Shown: piece after piece, positions 1 through 6,752 of the stretch | Numbering within the stretch: the first letter of the stretch is position 1 | Layout: each line of letters opens with the position of its first letter | Assembly: GCF_016862315.1 (NCBI RefSeq) | Contig: NZ_BOMS01000169.1 | Span: 1 to 47,325 of the forward strand | DNA length: 47,325 bases | DNA from: Actinoplanes palleronii | Lineage (GTDB): Bacteria > Actinomycetota > Actinomycetes > Mycobacteriales > Micromonosporaceae | Direction: 5' to 3' | The notes under the pieces: model-generated | Databases searched by the model: none | The model's input: only the letters and a program-made list of their open reading frames with translations | Told to the model about the DNA's origin: nothing | Translations under genes and position numbers: made by a program

Positions 1-1
1 C

Positions 2-40
2 GTGAAGACGATCCAGGCGTACCGGTTCGCCCTCGACCGC
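2..40 (+). pseudogene. possible 5' remnant of an IS200/IS605-type tnpB
   Basis: The first 13 codons from a GTG at base 2 read (V/M)KTIQAYRFALDR, which resembles the conserved N-terminus of actinobacterial TnpB/OrfB proteins. After that the frame becomes Gly/Arg-rich low-complexity sequence and runs into the tandem repeat at 96-222, so only a stub would remain. The left edge of the window hides whatever precedes it. The opposite strand also stays open here (LVLAVEGEPVRLDRLH), so this could instead be part of a minus-strand gene running off the window. Confidence 0.35.
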
Positions 41-95
41 CAGCACCAGCCGGGGTCCGGGGCGCGGTCGGGGGTGGACTCGGGGTTGCGAGGGA

Positions 96-222
96 TCACG
101 GGCGGGACTCGGCTCGTGACCTGCGGGCGGGGGGTCACGGGCGGGGCTTGGGTCATGGCCTGCGGGCGGGGGTCACGGACGGGCTTGGGTCGTGGCCTGC
201 GGGCGGGGGCTCCTGATACGTA
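96..222. repeat. three tandem copies of a dispersed intergenic repeat
   Basis: Copies begin at 96, 135 and 173 (period 38-39 bp). Each starts TCACGG(G/A)CGGG and ends near CCTGCGGGCGGGGG. The same core recurs at 9329-9397 and 33354-33422, each time just beyond the 3' end of a gene; here it lies downstream of the glycosyltransferase that ends at 256. Confidence 0.7.
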
Positions 223-255
223 CCGGGAAATGGCGGTCTGGAGAGGGGACTGCCT

Positions 256-939
256 TCAGGATTCGGCGGACAGGGTGAGTAGGTGGGCGGCGAAGCCGTG
301 TGGGGCGCGGCCGTCCGGGCGGGCGCTGGTGCGGACCGGGTCGCGGGCGTCGGTGATCACCCGGGCGCCGGTGGCGCGGACGCGGGTGACGAGGGTGCGG
401 TCTTCGTCGCAGGTCAGCGCGGGGAAGCCGCCGGCCGCGAGATAGGTGGTGGCGCGGACGCCGAGGTTCGCGCCGTGGATGTGGCCGTGGCGGGCGCCGG
501 CGACGCTTTCGCGGTAGCGGCGCTCGTAGGCGGACGGAAGCGGGTCCGGCCAGGCTGACCAGTCGTCGACTTCGACAGTGCCGGTGACCAGGTCCGCGCC
601 GTGTTCCGCGTGCCGGAGCTGCCGGAGAAGCCAGTTCGGGGGCACGCGACTGTCCGCGTCGGTGGACGCCAGCCAGAGATCGTCCGGGCCGTCGCGCAGC
701 GCGTGGGCGACTCCGGCGGCGCGGGCGCGGCCGACGTTGCGCTCCTCGACCACGACGACCTCGGCGTGGCCGGCGAGCGCGAGGCGCGCCGTACCGTCGG
801 TGCAGTCGTCGGCGACCACGACGGTCAGGACCGGGACCGGCGACCGCGCGATGGCGTGATGCAAAGCGGTCAGGCAGGCGGGGAGCAGGCGGCTCTCGTT
901 GTGGGCGGGCACGACGACCGCGACGCGGCGGATCGTCAC
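256..939 (-). CDS. glycosyltransferase family 2
   Basis: A 227-residue GT-A glycosyltransferase, expected to move a sugar from a nucleotide-sugar donor to an unknown acceptor in the cytoplasm. The N-terminus VAVVVPAHNESRLLP (residues 6-20) is the classic GT2 opening. DDCTDGT lies at 44-50, the metal-binding DAD at 94-96, and the acceptor region carries GANLGVRATTYLAAGGFP followed by CDEDRT, with the expected catalytic ED. No transmembrane segment is seen, so it is not a synthase of the NodC or cellulose type. The GTG start overlaps the methyltransferase stop by GTGA, so it is translationally coupled and last in the four-gene cassette. The substrate cannot be deduced. Confidence 0.88.
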   Translation of the reverse strand: MTIRRVAVVVPAHNESRLLPACLTALHHAIARSPVPVLTVVVADDCTDGTARLALAGHAEVVVVEERNVGRARAAGVAHALRDGPDDLWLASTDADSRVPPNWLLRQLRHAEHGADLVTGTVEVDDWSAWPDPLPSAYERRYRESVAGARHGHIHGANLGVRATTYLAAGGFPALTCDEDRTLVTRVRATGARVITDARDPVRTSARPDGRAPHGFAAHLLTLSAES

Positions 940-1685
940 ACCAGGCCCTCGCGGCGGGCGACCGATGCTGCGAGCGGGTCGCGGGTGAAGACCTCGAGCA
1001 GGAAGTCGGCCTCCTCGTGCCGGGACATTCGATGCAGGCCGGGGACCGCGGCCAGTGCGGCGTGGACCTCATCGCCGGAGCGGGCGTGCTCGGCGACCGG
1101 GTGCCGCCAGTGCACGGCAACCAGGTCACCGCCTCGCACAAGACCGCCGGACGCAAGATCGCTGAACGCAAGGCCGTTGGGTACAAGATCACCGCCGGAC
1201 GCATGGCCGCCGGGCGCGAGAACGCCGGACGCATGGCCGTTGGGTGCGAGATCGCCGTTGGGTGCGGGATCGCCGGCTGGGGTCAGCGAGTTTGCCGCGT
1301 GGTGGAGCAGGGTGGCGAGGTCGGTGTCGTCGAAGTAGTAGGCGAGTTCGGAGAGGACGATCAGGTCGAATGTCTCGTCCGGCCAGTCCCCGGGGAGCTG
1401 ACCGGTTCGGATCGTGACGTGCGGGCGGTCGGCGAGTCGCGCGGCCGCGGTCTGCACGGCGGATCCGACAGCGTCCGTCGCCAGCAGTCGATCGCATCGG
1501 GCGGCCAGCCGGCTGGTGAGCAGACCGGTCGAGCACCCCGGCTCGAACCCGGAGCGGTACCGCCGGGCCGGCAACGCGTCGACCGTCAACGCGTGTTTGC
1601 GGGCGTCGTACCAGCGGGTCTCGAAACTCCACGGGTCCGGGTCGGCGGCATACATCCGCTCGAAGTAGCTGATCGGCGTACTCAC
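936..1685 (-). CDS. NodS-like SAM-dependent methyltransferase with low-complexity insert
   Basis: A class I methyltransferase of 249 residues. The N-terminus SYFERMYAADPDPWSFE and the motif I region FEPGCSTGLLTSRLA (48-62) match the NodS-like/SAM methyltransferase group, whose founder N-methylates a deacetylated chitooligosaccharide end. LSELAYYF (111-118) is the usual post-II motif. Residues about 138-187 are a Gly/Pro/Asn/Ala low-complexity stretch placed where the family normally has a tight turn before LVAVHWRHPV; the fold resumes directly after it. GTGA overlaps join it to both neighbours. The cassette context (PIG-L deacetylase next to it) suggests N-methylation of a freed amine, which is inference. 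Confidence 0.85.
   Translation of the reverse strand: MSTPISYFERMYAADPDPWSFETRWYDARKHALTVDALPARRYRSGFEPGCSTGLLTSRLAARCDRLLATDAVGSAVQTAAARLADRPHVTIRTGQLPGDWPDETFDLIVLSELAYYFDDTDLATLLHHAANSLTPAGDPAPNGDLAPNGHASGVLAPGGHASGGDLVPNGLAFSDLASGGLVRGGDLVAVHWRHPVAEHARSGDEVHAALAAVPGLHRMSRHEEADFLLEVFTRDPLAASVARREGLV
1125..1274 (-). repeat. in-frame short tandem repeat inside the methyltransferase gene
   Basis: About 150 bp of imperfect 9-27 bp repeats encoding variations of LAPNGHASG and GGDLVPNG. The length keeps the reading frame and the surrounding methyltransferase fold is intact, so this looks like repeat expansion in a surface loop. Confidence 0.7.
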
Positions 1686-2401
1686 TCGAAGATCACCTCG
1701 AACGGTCGGGCGAAGCGGGCCAGCACGTGCGGCGGCAGGATCGCGGCGTCCTCCGGTGCCGGGCCGAGCGGCGCGATCTGACTCGGGAACGCCGCTATCG
1801 CGGCCGATTTCGCCGCCCGGGCCGCGGGTGGCAGATCAATGCGGCGGGCTCGGTGCCAGGGCACGTCAGGATCATTGGGGTACGACCAGTGCCACGCCCA
1901 GATCGGATACTCCAGCAACCGGGCACCCGTCTCGGCACAGGCCCGAGCCGCCGCGCGGCCGGTCGCCTCATGGTCGGGGTGCCCGTCGCCCCGCCAGGTC
2001 ACCAGGCACCACCGGTCCGGTGCGAGCAGCCCCGCCAGCTCCCCGGCGAGAGTGTCCTCGTCGATGCCGCCGTCCGGGTGCCCGAGCCGGTGCACCCGCG
2101 ACCCGCCGAGCCCGAGAACCCGCAGCGCGTCCGCGGTCTCGGTACGCCGGATCGCGGCCAGCTCACCCCGGCTGTGCATTGTCGAACCCGGGTGCGACGC
2201 CTCACCGTCGGTGACCGCGGCCAGATCAGCGCTGCCGAGCAGGGACAGCAGCCCGGCGACACCGAGGATCTCGTCGTCCGGGTGCGGTGCCACGACCAGC
2301 GGTGACCCGGGCGGGTCGAGCGGCAGCGCCGGCCAGGACCACACCGCGTCCCAGGCCAGCCACTCACACTCGGTGGTGCCCTCCCCCGCGATCGCCCTCA
2401 C
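1682..2401 (-). CDS. PIG-L family deacetylase
   Basis: A zinc-dependent N-deacetylase of the PIG-L/LmbE family (239 residues), which removes acetyl groups from GlcNAc-type sugars such as those of MshB, BshB or GlcNAc-PI. The signature PHPDDE is at residues 39-44 and the second metal site GHPDHE at 140-145, supplying the His-Asp-His zinc triad. The GTG at 2401 is chosen over the GTG at 2404 because it gives the same 4-bp GTGA overlap seen at the other two junctions of the cassette. It sits between the acyl-CoA dehydrogenase-like gene and the methyltransferase, implying that deacetylation exposes an amine for later modification. Confidence 0.9.
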   Translation of the reverse strand: MRAIAGEGTTECEWLAWDAVWSWPALPLDPPGSPLVVAPHPDDEILGVAGLLSLLGSADLAAVTDGEASHPGSTMHSRGELAAIRRTETADALRVLGLGGSRVHRLGHPDGGIDEDTLAGELAGLLAPDRWCLVTWRGDGHPDHEATGRAAARACAETGARLLEYPIWAWHWSYPNDPDVPWHRARRIDLPPAARAAKSAAIAAFPSQIAPLGPAPEDAAILPPHVLARFARPFEVIFE

Positions 2402-3333
2402 CACCGCGGGCCCCGGGCGAGCCCGGCGGAGTCCTCGGTGGTCAGCAGGCGGCCGAGTTGTTCGAGGTCGGTCTCGGCGTGGCTCTGGCGCAGGTAGACG
2501 GTCAGGTCGGCGACGCGCTGGGCGTGATCGGCGTCGCGGCAGAGCGGGCCGGCGCCGAGAGCCCGGCCGACCCGGTCGATCACCTCGGTGGCGGTGGCCT
2601 CCGCGGTCGCGCGCACCCGCAGGGCGAGGCGGTGGGCGTCGGCTTTCGGGTCGGCGTCGATCCGGGCGGCGGCGTCGTCCAGGACCGCCCGGGTCGCGCC
2701 GAGCGCCACGTCGACGGCGCCGAGGTGGGCCAGCGCGTGCGGGCCGAGATCCTTACGGCGGGCCGCGTCGAGGAGTGCGTCGGCGACACCCAGCGCACCG
2801 CCGAACCAGCACGCGGCGACACCGATGCCGCCGTGCCAGAAGCCGGGCCGGTCCACGTACGCGCCGGGTGCTCCGATCGGGCGGGCCGGGGCTGCGGTGA
2901 ACCGGATCGTCCGGCTGTCGCTGCCGGCCATGCCGATCGCCGGCCAGGTGCCGTCGAGGGGCTGCGCGTGCGGGGGCGTGTTGCGGACCGCGAACAGCCG
3001 GATGCCGTCGCCGGCGGCCGCCGTCACCAGCGCGTCGGTGCACCAGCCGGCGCCCGAGCACCACGGGCGGTCGCCGGTCAGGGTCCAGCCGTCGGGGGTG
3101 TGCTCCGCTCGTACCGAAGAAGGTGACGCCGCCCAGACGCCCCACCGTTCGCCGGACGCATGGTTTTCCGGATCGGCGTCGCCGAGCTCGGCGCGGATCG
3201 CGACGGCGTCGGCGTGGCCCTCACCGAGCCGACAGGCGACCAGGTCGGCGCGACCGAGACCGATCAGGCCGCGCAGACGGTCCGCGGTGGCACCGTGGCC
3301 GGGTAGGGGCAGGTCAGGCGGATGTGTGAGCAC
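2398..3333 (-). CDS. acyl-CoA dehydrogenase-like protein (short)
   Basis: A 311-residue protein of the acyl-CoA dehydrogenase fold, shorter than the usual ~380 because the N-terminal helical domain is reduced. The mid beta-barrel is recognisable (GVWAASPSS, WTLTGDRPWCSGAGW, near residues 66-96) and is followed by the all-helical C-terminal domain. I could not place the usual catalytic glutamate, so activity as a fatty-acyl desaturase is not assured. It could bind FAD and act on another carrier-bound acyl or amino group. It is the first gene of the cassette, with a GTG start and no strong ribosome binding site; a TACGTA box lies 6 nt upstream. Confidence 0.75.
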   Translation of the reverse strand: MLTHPPDLPLPGHGATADRLRGLIGLGRADLVACRLGEGHADAVAIRAELGDADPENHASGERWGVWAASPSSVRAEHTPDGWTLTGDRPWCSGAGWCTDALVTAAAGDGIRLFAVRNTPPHAQPLDGTWPAIGMAGSDSRTIRFTAAPARPIGAPGAYVDRPGFWHGGIGVAACWFGGALGVADALLDAARRKDLGPHALAHLGAVDVALGATRAVLDDAAARIDADPKADAHRLALRVRATAEATATEVIDRVGRALGAGPLCRDADHAQRVADLTVYLRQSHAETDLEQLGRLLTTEDSAGLARGPRW

Positions 3334-3361
3334 GGGCCGTACGTACCCGGGTGTTCGCCGA

Positions 3362-3877
3362 TCAATCGTCGCCCGGGGGTGAGCTCGGGGTGAGTGCGTC
3401 GTAGTACGGCTTCATCGACGGGTAGTAGTCGTCGAAGGTGGGTGCGGGCAGGCCGTCGCGGGCCGCCACCAGCATGTCCAGGTAGTACTCCCAGCCAGGA
3501 CCCATCTCGCCGACACCCTCGGTGGTGGTCAGGTGGTGGACGAAGCGGAGCTCGGTCCGGCCGCCGGCCTCGGACAGCACCAGCTCCAGACGCCAGCCGC
3601 CGGACTCCTCGCTCGTCGACAGGGACAGCCGGCGCGGCGGGTCGCAGGCGTCGACCCGGACGTCGAACCACGGTTGCTGGTCCTCGAAGGCCATCTGCAT
3701 CTTGATCGTACGACCGGGGGCGGCGTCGCCCTCCCACGGTCCGAACCACCGGGCGGTACGGTCGGATTCGGTCACGCTGGCCCAGACGTCCTCGATCGGC
3801 GCCCGGAACGTACGGGTCAGCACGAGGTCGGGGCCGGTGGCGCCGGGTAAGAGCCGGCCGATGGGTGAGCTGGTCAT
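3362..3877 (-). CDS. SRPBCC/AHSA1 domain protein
   Basis: A 171-residue START-like protein. The pattern VLTRTFRAPIEDVWASVTESDRTARWFGP near the N-terminus, the central Trp/Phe-rich strands (QPWFDVRVDACDPPRRLSLS) and ELRFVHHL followed by GPGWEYYLDML identify the AHSA1/activator of Hsp90-like SRPBCC group, a hydrophobic-ligand pocket fold. The ATG at 3877 overlaps the ArsR stop (ATGA), and the pairing of ArsR with AHSA1 proteins is very common in actinobacteria, where the regulator and the binding protein form one operon. The ligand is unknown. Confidence 0.88.
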   Translation of the reverse strand: MTSSPIGRLLPGATGPDLVLTRTFRAPIEDVWASVTESDRTARWFGPWEGDAAPGRTIKMQMAFEDQQPWFDVRVDACDPPRRLSLSTSEESGGWRLELVLSEAGGRTELRFVHHLTTTEGVGEMGPGWEYYLDMLVAARDGLPAPTFDDYYPSMKPYYDALTPSSPPGDD

Positions 3878-4236
3878 GCCGTGTTCTCCTGTCGTTGATC
3901 CGCACGCCCGCCCTGGCGGCGCTCGCGACGGGTGCGGTAGACCTCGGTCTCCAGCGCGTCGAGGCGCTGCTCCCAGGCGTCGGCCCGGGTGAACTGGCCG
4001 AGCCACTCGACCAGGCCGGTGAGCCGGGACGGATCCAGCTCGTAGAGGCGCTGCCGGCCGACGAGCGTGTCGCGGACCAGGCCGCTCTCCCGGAGCACCC
4101 GCAGGTGCCGGCTGACGGCGGGGCGGCTGATCGCGAACCGGTCGGCGATCTCCCCGGCGGGCAGCCGCTGCTCGCGCAACATCACCAGGATGTCCCGCCG
4201 CACCGGATCGGCGATCGCCGCCGCCACCTCGTCCAC
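3874..4236 (-). CDS. ArsR-family transcriptional regulator
   Basis: A 120-residue winged-helix repressor. IADPVRRDILVML, then LPAGEIADRFAISRPAVSRHLRVLRESGLV, is the typical ArsR DNA-binding unit. No metal-binding ELCVCDL motif is present, so it belongs to the AHSA1-linked group rather than the arsenic or zinc sensors. The GTG start has a TACGCT -10 box exactly 6 nt upstream and no room for a ribosome binding site, so the mRNA is probably leaderless. A perfect inverted repeat covers that -10 box (4244-4263), which implies autoregulation. Confidence 0.92.
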   Translation of the reverse strand: MDEVAAAIADPVRRDILVMLREQRLPAGEIADRFAISRPAVSRHLRVLRESGLVRDTLVGRQRLYELDPSRLTGLVEWLGQFTRADAWEQRLDALETEVYRTRRERRQGGRADQRQENTA

Positions 4237-4243
4237 CCGGAAA

Positions 4244-4263
4244 GCGTAACCACTGGGTTACGC
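4244..4263. promoter_or_regulatory. ArsR operator overlapping the -10 box
   Basis: GCGTAACC (4244-4251), a 4-nt spacer and GGTTACGC (4256-4263) form a perfect 8-bp inverted repeat. On the minus strand the -10 element TACGCT (4243-4248) lies in the left arm, 6 nt before the GTG at 4236. Bound regulator would block RNA polymerase directly. Confidence 0.75.
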
Positions 4264-4278
4264 GTCAGGCAAGCCCGC

Positions 4279-5865
4279 TCAGTGCCGGAAGCTGCCGACC
4301 AGCGTCGTCAGCTCACTCGCCAGGCGGGTCAGGTCGGCCGCGGCCTGCTGCGTCGAATCCGCGCCGTCCAGGGTCGCGGTCGCGATCTGGGCCACCCCGG
4401 AGACCGTACGGGCCATGTCGCCGCTGCTGGTGGCGGCGTCCTGCACCGAGCGGCTCATCTCCGCGGTCGTCGCGGTCTGCTCCTCCACCGCCGAGGCGAT
4501 CGTGGTGGTGTAGTCGCCGATCTGCTGCACCACCGCGGTGATCTCCCCGATCGCCTCGGCCGCGGTGCTGCTGGAGTCCTGGATCGCGCCGATCCGGGCG
4601 GTGATCTCCTCGGTCGCCTTGGCGGTCTGCTGGGCGAGCTCCTTGACCTCCCCGGCCACCACGGCGAACCCCTTGCCCAGCTCACCCGCCCGGGCGGCCT
4701 CGATGGTGGCGTTGAGCGCGAGCAGGTTCGTCTGCTCCGCGATGCTGGTGATCAGCCGGACCACGTCGCCGATCTCGGCGGTCGCGGTGCCGAGCGTGGC
4801 GACCTGCACGGTGGTACGCGCGGCGACCGCCATGGCCTGCTGCGCGACGTGGGCGGCCTGGCCGGCGTTGGAGGCGATCTCGGTGATCGACGCGCTCATC
4901 TGCTCGGCGCCGGCCGCGATCGTCTGCACCCCGGCGCTGACCTCCTCGCTGGCGTGCGACGCGCTCTCGGCCTGCGCCGACGCATCGGCCGCGCCGTTCT
5001 TCAGCTGGGCACTGATCGTGGACAGCTCCTCCGACGACGCCGCCAGGGTGACCGCGACCTGGGACATCCGGTCGACGCTGCCGCGCAGGACCGCGGTGCC
5101 GGCGTCCAGGTCAGTGGCCATCCGGCCGAGCTCGTCGCGGCCGGTGACCCCGGCCAGCACGGTCAGGTCGCCGGTGGCCAGCCCCTGCGTCACCCGCCCG
5201 ACCGAGGTCAGGGTGCTCATGATGCCGCGCACCACCAGCAGGGCCATGCCCAGCGTGATCGCCAGCCCGATCAGCAGCAGCGTCACCATCAGGGACCGGG
5301 CAGTGCGGTAGTCGGCCGCGGTCTGCGTCCGCTTCTCCCCCGCGACCTTCGTCTCGATCGTGACCAGGTCGTTCAGCGCGGTGAGCGTGCTGGTCAGCGC
5401 GGTCCGGCCGGTGCTGTCCCGGATCTTGCTGAACCCGTCGACGTCGTCGGCCTCGGCCAGCGGCACCAGCTGCTGATCACGGAGGTCACGGAGCTGCTTC
5501 AACGCCGTCGTGTACTGCCCCACCACCGTCTCGCGGCCGGTCATGTCGGTGGCGGTGTAGGCGGCGAACGTGTCGTCGGCCTTCGTGTCGGCGTCGGCGA
5601 TCGTGGTGCGGTCGGTGGCCATCGCGGTGCTGCCCTGGCTGCCCAGCATGTCCTGCAGCGCGATCCAGGAGCGCTGGACCTCCGCCTGGACCGTGCCCAG
5701 CTGGGCGACCGGCACCAGGTTGTCGTGGTAGAGGTACTCAGCGGCGTCCGCCATGGCCGACATCTTCTGCAGGCCGACCACGCCGACGCCGGCGGCCACC
5801 AACCCGGCGAGCCCCACCGCCGCGCAGATCTTCAGCCGTATCGACAGGTTCGCGAACCAGGGCAT
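4279..5865 (-). CDS. methyl-accepting chemotaxis protein
   Basis: A 528-residue chemoreceptor. Transmembrane segment 1 is about residues 11-32 and segment 2 about 191-213, enclosing a four-helix extracellular sensor (33-190). A HAMP linker follows, then the long cytoplasmic coiled-coil hairpin with the conserved tip (EQTNLLALNATIEAARAGE, then GFAVVAGEVKELA). It should signal to a CheA/CheW array; no che genes are in the window. The ATG at 5865 is preceded by CTCGGGGGACGTCGC, a good ribosome binding site, and gives MPWFANLSIRLK, a common start in related receptors. An ATG at 5892 is a weaker alternative. Confidence 0.93.
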   Translation of the reverse strand: MPWFANLSIRLKICAAVGLAGLVAAGVGVVGLQKMSAMADAAEYLYHDNLVPVAQLGTVQAEVQRSWIALQDMLGSQGSTAMATDRTTIADADTKADDTFAAYTATDMTGRETVVGQYTTALKQLRDLRDQQLVPLAEADDVDGFSKIRDSTGRTALTSTLTALNDLVTIETKVAGEKRTQTAADYRTARSLMVTLLLIGLAITLGMALLVVRGIMSTLTSVGRVTQGLATGDLTVLAGVTGRDELGRMATDLDAGTAVLRGSVDRMSQVAVTLAASSEELSTISAQLKNGAADASAQAESASHASEEVSAGVQTIAAGAEQMSASITEIASNAGQAAHVAQQAMAVAARTTVQVATLGTATAEIGDVVRLITSIAEQTNLLALNATIEAARAGELGKGFAVVAGEVKELAQQTAKATEEITARIGAIQDSSSTAAEAIGEITAVVQQIGDYTTTIASAVEEQTATTAEMSRSVQDAATSSGDMARTVSGVAQIATATLDGADSTQQAAADLTRLASELTTLVGSFRH

Positions 5866-5982
5866 GCGACGTCCCCCGAGGATCTCGTGCATACGCGCTT
5901 GCCCTGTTACCAAACCACACAACCCGGCCGCGTCAGGCGACTTGGGAACAAGCCGGATTCCCGGCACGACGCCGTCGATCGA

Positions 5983-5988
5983 TAGAGT
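5983..5988 (+). promoter_or_regulatory. -10 box of the BlaI-like gene
   Basis: TAGAGT followed by 6 nt and the GTG at 5995, which suggests a leaderless transcript. Confidence 0.55.
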
Positions 5989-5994
5989 CAGAAG

Positions 5995-6381
5995 GTGAAC
6001 GACGCACGCACCCCCGGCGACGAGCGACCCGGCCGCCGCCGGCCCGGGCAGCTGGAGACCGAGATCATGACGGTGCTGGGCGCCGCGGACCGGCCGCTCA
6101 CCCCCGGTGAGGTGCGCGATCGTCTGGATCCGTCGAACGAATTGTCCTACAGCACCGTGGTCACCACGCTGACCCGGCTCTATGAGAAAGGCTCGGCGTC
6201 CCGGCATCGGGAGGGACGAGCTTTCCGGTACGGAGCGCCGGACGGCCCGGCCGGTCTCACCGCGGACCGGATGACCCGTCTGCTGGCCGTCGAAGCGGAT
6301 CGCGCGTCGGTGCTGCGCCGCTTCGTCGGCAACCTGGACGCCACCGACGAGCAGCTGCTGCGCGACCTACTCAGCGAGTAG
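5995..6381 (+). CDS. BlaI/MecI-type transcriptional repressor
   Basis: A 128-residue winged-helix protein. GQLETEIMTVLGAADRPLTP, then GEVRDRLDPSNELSYSTVVTTLTRLYEKG, is the hallmark DNA-binding region of the BlaI/MecI/CopY family, and the acidic C-terminus (DEQLLRDLLSE) is the dimerisation end. Such repressors usually pair with a BlaR1-type M56 peptidase, but none is adjacent; the next gene is a convergent DUF1707 protein. Its targets cannot be named. Its last 15 bp overlap the 3' end of that neighbour. Confidence 0.85.
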   Translation: MNDARTPGDERPGRRRPGQLETEIMTVLGAADRPLTPGEVRDRLDPSNELSYSTVVTTLTRLYEKGSASRHREGRAFRYGAPDGPAGLTADRMTRLLAVEADRASVLRRFVGNLDATDEQLLRDLLSE

Positions 6382-6666
6382 CTCGGGCCGGCGGGAGACC
6401 ACCCGCACCGAGGAGAACCACGCGTTCACGTGCACCCGGACCTCCGGGGTGCCGGCCAGCCGGGGCACCGGCGCCAGCTTCAACTCGTGCGAGCTGAACG
6501 CGTTGGTGCCGGTCAGGTCGACGTCGGTCTCCGCGGACCAGACCGAGCCGACCCGTACGCTGAATTCCTCGAGGGTGATGCGGCCGTCACCACAGGCTCG
6601 CTGGAGCAATTCCGCCACACGTTCACGGTCGCCGTCGGAGATCGGCGCCGGCACAGGAAGTCCCAC
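6367..6666 (-). CDS. DUF1707 domain protein
   Basis: A 99-residue protein. ISDGDRERVAELLQRACGDG followed by RITLEEFSVRV (about residues 9-39) is the DUF1707 (SHOCT-like) domain, which in actinobacteria is often fused to membrane or cell-wall domains; here the C-terminal half is a short beta-rich tail with VRVHVNAWFSSVRVVSR. No membrane span is present. The GTG at 6666 is chosen because TAGGGT lies 7 nt before it, a leaderless arrangement; an ATG at 6693 would add nine residues but would place that box inside the coding region. The function is unknown. Confidence 0.75.
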   Translation of the reverse strand: MGLPVPAPISDGDRERVAELLQRACGDGRITLEEFSVRVGSVWSAETDVDLTGTNAFSSHELKLAPVPRLAGTPEVRVHVNAWFSSVRVVSRRPELLAE

Positions 6667-6673
6667 GGCCGAA

Positions 6674-6679
6674 ACCCTA
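6674..6679 (-). promoter_or_regulatory. -10 box of the DUF1707 gene
   Basis: TAGGGT on the minus strand, 7 nt before the GTG at 6666. Confidence 0.5.
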
Positions 6680-6752
6680 TCGGCGCTCCGCAAGGCGATC
6701 CAGCGGTCCCCTTTACGCAGCGTCCGGGGCGAGCTGACAAACTTGCAGGATC

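Noticed and set aside
3865..5985. 706-codon plus-strand frame opposite the ArsR and chemoreceptor genes
   Set aside because: It is the complement of recognised minus-strand genes, with no domain and no start signal, as is common in DNA of this GC content.
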